DNA of 6,362 nt from Desulfofustis sp. (GTDB lineage Bacteria > Desulfobacterota > Desulfobulbia > Desulfobulbales > Desulfocapsaceae), in contig JARFQM010000164.1 of the NCBI GenBank assembly GCA_029287755.1, positions 1-6,362 of the forward strand. The letters are read 5' to 3'. A program made the translations under genes and the position numbers. The stretch's first letter is position 1. Each line of letters begins with the position of its first letter. Under the pieces are notes generated by a model. That model saw nothing but the letters and a program-made list of their open reading frames with translations. It searched no databases and had not been told where the DNA came from. This document shows positions 5,191 through 6,362 of this stretch, piece by piece.

Positions 5191-6362
5191 ATGCCACATC
5201 CCAGATTACGTTTCCCCCCCAGTCCCACCGGCTATCTGCACATCGGCGGGGCCAGAACGGCTCTTTATAACTGGCTCTACGTGAAGAAAACCGGCGGCAC
5301 ACTGGTCCTGCGGATCGAAGATACCGACACGGACCGCTCCTCGGAAGAGTCCATAGCAGGTATTATCGATGGCCTCGAATGGTTGGGAATCGACTGGGAC
5401 GAAGGACCCTACTTTCAAACCGATTTCAGTGGTGAGCATCGGCGTGCGGCAGATAAACTGCTGCAGGAAGGTAAAGCCTATCGCTGCTTCTGCACTAGAG
5501 AAGAACTCGAAAAGAAGCGGGAAGCGGCATTGGCAGCCAGGCAGAACGTCGGGTACGACGGCACCTGCCGGCATTTGAGTGAATACCAGGTCGAAGAAAA
5601 ACTGCAGGCAGGGCTGGACTCGGTGCTGCGCTTCAAGGTCCCGGAGCGGCAAGGCAAAATCGGCTACCACGACGAGGTGCTCGGCCGGATAGAGAGTTCC
5701 TACGCAGAGATAGACGATTTCGTCATTGTCAGGTCAAACGGCAGCCCACTTTACCTGCTCTGCAACGTGGTCGATGATATCAGGGACCGCATCAGCCATG
5801 TGGTCAGGGGCCAGGATCACATGACCAATACGATCAAACAACTGCTTCTCTACGAGGCCCTGGGCGCTCCCGTGCCGGTATTTGCCCATATGCCCCTGAC
5901 CCTGGATACCAAAAAAGCGAAAATATCGAAAAGAAGTCATGGTGAGATCGTCGCAGTGCAGTTTTATCGGGATAACGGTTTTCTGCCCTGGGCTTTTAAC
6001 AATTTTCTGGTCCTGCTGGGCTGGTCTCCCGGAGACGACCGGGAAATATTCTCCAGGGAAGAGCTGATCGAGGCGTTCAGTCTGGACCGCATCAATAAAT
6101 CAGCTTCGATATTCAACTATCGCAAAGGCGATCCGAAATTTTTCACGGATCCCAAGGCTATCGCCATCAACGAGCATTACTTGCGCACCATGCCTGTCGA
6201 AGAACTCGCCCCGCAGGTGAAAGAGGTGCTCATCGGCCACGGCCTCTGGCATGACGACTACGATGGGGGCAGGCACCGATGGTTTCTTGACACCATCGAG
6301 CTGATAAGAAGCAGGTTTCATGTGCTTACCGATTTTGCCACCATGGGCCGGGCGTATTTCTC
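5191..6362 (+). CDS. gltX: Glutamyl-tRNA synthetase (runs off right edge)
   Basis: GltX attaches glutamate to tRNA-Glu using ATP; in bacteria lacking GlnRS it also glutamylates tRNA-Gln for later amidation by GatCAB. The visible 390 residues cover the class I catalytic core and the start of the C-terminal anticodon-binding part, out of the usual 470 or so. PPSPTGYLHIGGARTALYNW (9-28) contains the HIGH-type motif as HIGG (17-20), and LRIEDTD lies at 40-46. CFC (99-101) with TCRH (125-128) gives the C-x-C...C-x-H zinc-site pattern also seen in E. coli GluRS. VRGQDH lies at 205-210, and the KMSKS-type loop is KISKR (244-248) followed by SHG rather than the common HG. The ATG is preceded by AAAGG at a 6-nt spacing. 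It is divergent from serA. Whether it is discriminating cannot be told here, since the anticodon-binding domain is incomplete. Confidence 0.97.
   Translation, partial: MPHPRLRFPPSPTGYLHIGGARTALYNWLYVKKTGGTLVLRIEDTDTDRSSEESIAGIIDGLEWLGIDWDEGPYFQTDFSGEHRRAADKLLQEGKAYRCFCTREELEKKREAALAARQNVGYDGTCRHLSEYQVEEKLQAGLDSVLRFKVPERQGKIGYHDEVLGRIESSYAEIDDFVIVRSNGSPLYLLCNVVDDIRDRISHVVRGQDHMTNTIKQLLLYEALGAPVPVFAHMPLTLDTKKAKISKRSHGEIVAVQFYRDNGFLPWAFNNFLVLLGWSPGDDREIFSREELIEAFSLDRINKSASIFNYRKGDPKFFTDPKAIAINEHYLRTMPVEELAPQVKEVLIGHGLWHDDYDGGRHRWFLDTIELIRSRFHVLTDFATMGRAYF

Noticed and set aside
1..6362. A novel defence, mobile or secondary-metabolite system
   Set aside because: All sizeable reading frames are accounted for by known housekeeping families. 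No transposase, integrase, direct-repeat array or unassigned gene cluster is visible.

Overview
The window is a piece of an ordinary bacterial chromosome made of housekeeping genes. I see no mobile element, CRISPR array, phage gene or defence system. Gene order and protein character suggest a deltaproteobacterium in the broad sense (Desulfobacterota), perhaps near the Desulfobulbales. The grounds are the serA / DUF1844 / ispE / tRNA-Gln / prs / rplY / pth order, a long two-domain L25 protein and a GluRS with an atypical KISKR-S-H-G loop. This placement is inference from memory of the families, not a search result.

Layout. Seven genes on the minus strand read from right to left: serA (3-phosphoglycerate dehydrogenase, 3270-4853), a DUF1844 protein (2899-3219), ispE (1981-2856), tRNA-Gln with a UUG anticodon (1915-1990), prs (PRPP synthase, 948-1886), rplY/ctc (ribosomal protein L25, 324-878) and the first 76 codons of pth (peptidyl-tRNA hydrolase, 229 to beyond position 1). 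Spacings between genes are short (28 to 94 nt) and no terminator is visible until a strong one after rplY at 244-276, so serA through rplY could be one transcription unit. A 337-bp AT-rich divergent spacer (4854-5190) holds candidate promoters in both directions. On the plus strand gltX (glutamyl-tRNA synthetase) begins at 5191 and runs off the right edge after 390 codons.

How the genes relate. Most serve translation (tRNA-Gln, L25, Pth, GluRS) or central biosynthesis (serine from SerA, PRPP for nucleotides, histidine and tryptophan from Prs, isoprenoid precursors by the MEP pathway from IspE). They look like a growth-linked housekeeping cluster rather than one pathway.

Points worth a second look: (1) the 5' end of tRNA-Gln overlaps the last ten bases of ispE, so the ispE UAG stop is tRNA nucleotides U8-A9-G10 and RNase P cleavage would leave ispE mRNA without a stop; (2) the pth fragment has Leu where the catalytic His of the TRHN motif is expected; (3) a strong intrinsic terminator ends only 14 nt before the pth start, which has no clear ribosome binding site or promoter of its own; (4) a perfect dyad lies between the divergent serA and gltX promoter candidates.
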